DNA from: Erinaceus europaeus
Taxonomy: Eukaryota; Chordata; Mammalia; Eulipotyphla; Erinaceidae
Direction: 5' to 3'
DNA length: 64,000 nucleotides
Assembly (NCBI RefSeq): GCF_950295315.1
Contig: NC_080171.1
Coordinates: 112,350,093-112,414,092, forward strand
This document shows, piece after piece, positions 61,398 to 64,000 of the stretch; the stretch's first letter is position 1; each line of letters opens with the position of its first letter. The position numbers were made by a program, and so were the translations under genes. The notes beneath the pieces are model-generated. The model was given only the letters and a program-made list of their open reading frames with translations, was not told the DNA's origin and ran no database searches.

Positions 61398-63670
61398 ACA
61401 GAATGGGAATTTCTTCCCCCACCTCCCCCATGTGAAACCACAGATGGTTCTGCCATTTCAGGCAGACACACAGTCCGCAAGGTCAGATTGCCTCATTTAG
61501 AGACCAGAGTAGCTTACACAGGCAACCAAGGTGGTAAGGTGGTATGTGTGTGTGTGTGGGGGGGGGGGCTTCCCATTCTGACACTGATTGTGGAGAAAGT
61601 ACTCCCCAGGACAAATGCCAAGAAAACCCTGGGTGCATCCAACTGTGCAAAATATTAGAGGGTTCTGTGCAGACCAAGGCAAGGGCCTGTGGGGTTGAAC
61701 ACAAAGAAGCCACTTAGGACAATGACTTTGAAGAGCCTGGCACTTTCATGGGTGCCTGCCAAGGGGGTGCTGGACAGGAAGAAGGGTCCGCCAGCCCTTC
61801 TAGCCCTGGAATTTTCTCTGGGAAGACAGAGAACCTGAAATGGTTGGCTTTTAGTGGCAAAGACAGAGAAACTAATCAGTGCTAGTAAACTCCAGCTTCA
61901 AAGTCTTCAAGCTCAACTCCCTGTTACACTGTTTTTTTTTTCCTATTTCAAAATGACCTGTGTTGCTTCAGAAACATCATAACCATTATGATTTTAAGAT
62001 GTTGCTTGTAAAAATTTTTTTAGCATGGTAGAACCTGTCATGAGGTCAGGTCAGAGTTTCAGGTCTTTCTCTGCAGTTAGATGTGTGGTTTCTTCTCCAT
62101 CCTAGTTGTGACATTCTGGAACAATCTGTGACTCCATTCTGCCACTCTTGCAGCCCTGAGAGTAGCTGGCTGTTCAGACTGGAAGACAATGGGCTGGGTT
62201 GGAGCTGGAGTCAGAGAATGCACAGGTGACATAACAAGGGCTGACTGGGGGTGAAGCACAGCCCTCTGGGAAGCCAGAAGTCCTTGCCCACTCACTCCTG
62301 CCCACCCTACTACATTCAGATACAGTCAGCAGGTCTCCACTCAATCGGCCAGCAAACCTCCTTTGGTCTGGGGTGCCAGACATGAGTCCTGACCCTTTGG
62401 CCCCGCATGTAAGTCCACCCAGACTTCTACTACAGTTCCCTCCAGAAAGTAGACCCCCAGGCCCCTCTACTCTGTGCCCCAGTGTGACTCATCTATGAAG
62501 CAGACTGACTGTTTTTTCTAATCGTGTCCATCTGTGTCCTGCAGGTAGCTGGTCTCTTTTGTTCAGTTCTGTTTCATTTGAACACAAACTAAATGCACAC
62601 TTCTACCGTCAAATCTAAACTACATGTGTTGAGTTTGTTTTCTTGTTCCAAATGTTCACACCAATGACATGGGCATTGTGGTTCTTATCTTAGAGAGAGG
62701 AGAGCTGAGACCTAGACAGGAGAGACATTTGCCCCCATTTTTCTGATATTAATTAAGATTCAAGCACAAATCAGGGAGGGAGGAAGCGAGGGAGTGTGGG
62801 GAACAGGAGCTCTGCTCACTGGAACATGGACTCTCAGCAGTCTCAGCGCCCAGAAATAGCACTATGAGAACACTTAGAGGCAAGAGAGGCCACATAGGAG
62901 GAACAACTCAGAAATTTCAAGAAGACCTATGTAAATGGAGACTGTAGCGTGTTTAGGATTGAATACTTCAGTATTGTAAAGATGCTGATTCCCAAAAAAA
63001 TACAGTAAAGAGTTGATGCCACACTGGAAAAGTCCAGTGTTCTCAAAGACACAGTGACTGAGCATGGGGAGGGACCTCCAGGCAGACAGCAAGGCAGACT
63101 GTGTGCTTAGTATGGCTAGGTCACCAGGCAGCAGGCTGCCCTGCATCACTGCACAGATACCAGCCTTCCAGTTCTTGTTTGGAGCAGACTAAGCCATTCT
63201 CTGAAGCAATGCCAAAGCTGGGGTAAGGTTCAGAGAGCAAAGTATCCCTAAAATGATGATCAAGGACCCTGAAATCCAGAGACTGTGGCTTTAATATTGA
63301 GAGATTTCAAAGACTTAAATGCTTTCATGATGTTGCTATAATCTTCAAATGCCATGAAAGTAAACTCAAAGGTCAAAATTAAAAAATTTCCTTATCTCTG
63401 AATTCCATTTTTTTTTTTTTACGAATTAGGCAGGAGATGAGGTACTATTTAATTTGCATCTTTGGGGAAATAAATGTCTAGGGGACTTACTATGAGCAGT
63501 AACATCAACAGGGAAGCAGCTAGATAAAGAAGAGATTATTTAACAAATGAACTGGCTTGTTGTTTAAGACACTAGGAGAAAGTAGTTTAAATTTTGACTT
63601 GCATTTTACTCTTCCAAGATGAACCTAGTTTTATATTAGCTAAGGCATTAAGAGAAAACTACTAGGTTTT
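61398..63670. other. 2.3-kb block without young repeats, no gene seen
   Basis: Longest repeat-poor stretch of the window. G-run at 61558. 62670-62790 has a weak MIR-like order. Open frames on the minus strand (62295-62077, 62383-62174, 63149-62874) have no recognised domain. Possible conserved regulatory DNA, unproven. Confidence 0.45.
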
Positions 63671-63692
63671 TTAAAAAGTTAATAGATAACTA

Positions 63693-63965
63693 TAAGTGCA
63701 TGTGGTGCAAAGTGCAAGGACCAGCATAAGGATCCTGGTTCGAGCCCCGGCTCCCCACCTGCAGGGGAGTCGCTTCACAAGCAATGAAGCAGGTCTGCAG
63801 GTGTCTATCTTTCTCTCCCCCTCTTGGTCTTCCTCTCCTTTCTCCATTTCTTTCTGTCCTATCCAACGACGACGACATCAATAACAACAATAATAACTAC
63901 AACAATAAAACAACAAGGGCAACAAAAGGGAATAAATAAATAAATAAATAAAAATTTTCAAAAAA
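63693..63965 (+). mobile_element. 5'-truncated group A SINE with 19-bp target duplication
   Basis: Starts at tataag-tgcatgtggtgc, so the first ~35 bp including the A box are missing. aaaagttaatagataacta (63674-63692) and aaaagttgatagataacta (63966-63984) differ at one base. Confidence 0.95.
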
Positions 63966-64000
63966 AAAAGTTGATAGATAACTAATTCCAATATGGAGAC

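Overview
This is a eukaryotic, mammalian window. Its repeat content points to a hedgehog, most likely Erinaceus europaeus or a close relative. About 30 copies of one tRNA-derived SINE, several other tRNA-type SINE groups, young L1 3' ends and a Vingi-type (Ingi-related) LINE occur together. That combination is what I know from hedgehogs; the species call is inference, since no search was run. Layout: positions 1-2,300 hold the only host gene I can support, GADD45G on the minus strand. It has four coding exons (159 codons plus stop), a TATA/CCAAT promoter, a CpG island and a 3' end with AATAAA near position 180. The remaining ~62 kb lies upstream of that promoter and looks like a gene desert. 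I find no other host exon, rRNA, functional tRNA or CRISPR array. The desert is a mosaic of unique sequence and retrotransposons. For convenience the tRNA-type SINEs are labelled groups A to E by their heads. Group A heads read like gggagtcgggcggtagcgc. Group B heads end in tggttgagcacacac. Group C contains agatagcataatggttatg. Group D contains gatcccgg-type text, typically ttcgatccccggcagcac. Group E is a degenerate group ending in a tctc-rich tail. Many copies have perfect 10-19 bp target-site duplications, so insertions are recent and countable. Other elements are: two L1 insertions with inverted 5' parts (31.8-34.8 kb and 35.8-36.3 kb); a 5'-truncated Vingi-like element with a nearly intact reverse transcriptase reading frame (52.6-54.25 kb); a high-copy retroposon called V here (18.4, 25.5, 28.4, 32.1, 35.6, 50.2, 52.0 and 52.2 kb); at least two solo LTRs that each split a SINE (40.1 and 54.9 kb) and further LTR fragments (44.6, 45.2, 46.8 kb); ancient MIR, L1M, L2 and MER5-like fragments; and large simple repeats (polypurine minisatellite at 16.5 kb, TG-rich tract at 41.5 kb). 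The host biology is confined to GADD45G and any enhancers in the repeat-free blocks, chiefly 2.3-3.4, 30.4-31.8, 47.4-48.2 and 61.4-63.7 kb. GADD45G is a stress- and differentiation-inducible regulator whose flanking desert is known in other mammals to carry enhancers. The most unusual content is the Vingi-like element, a LINE clade reported in hedgehogs but not in other sequenced mammals and suspected of horizontal transfer, and the structural oddities of the retroposons: twin priming, a SINE-L1 chimera, and an 84-bp direct repeat flanking a polyadenylated 1-kb insert.
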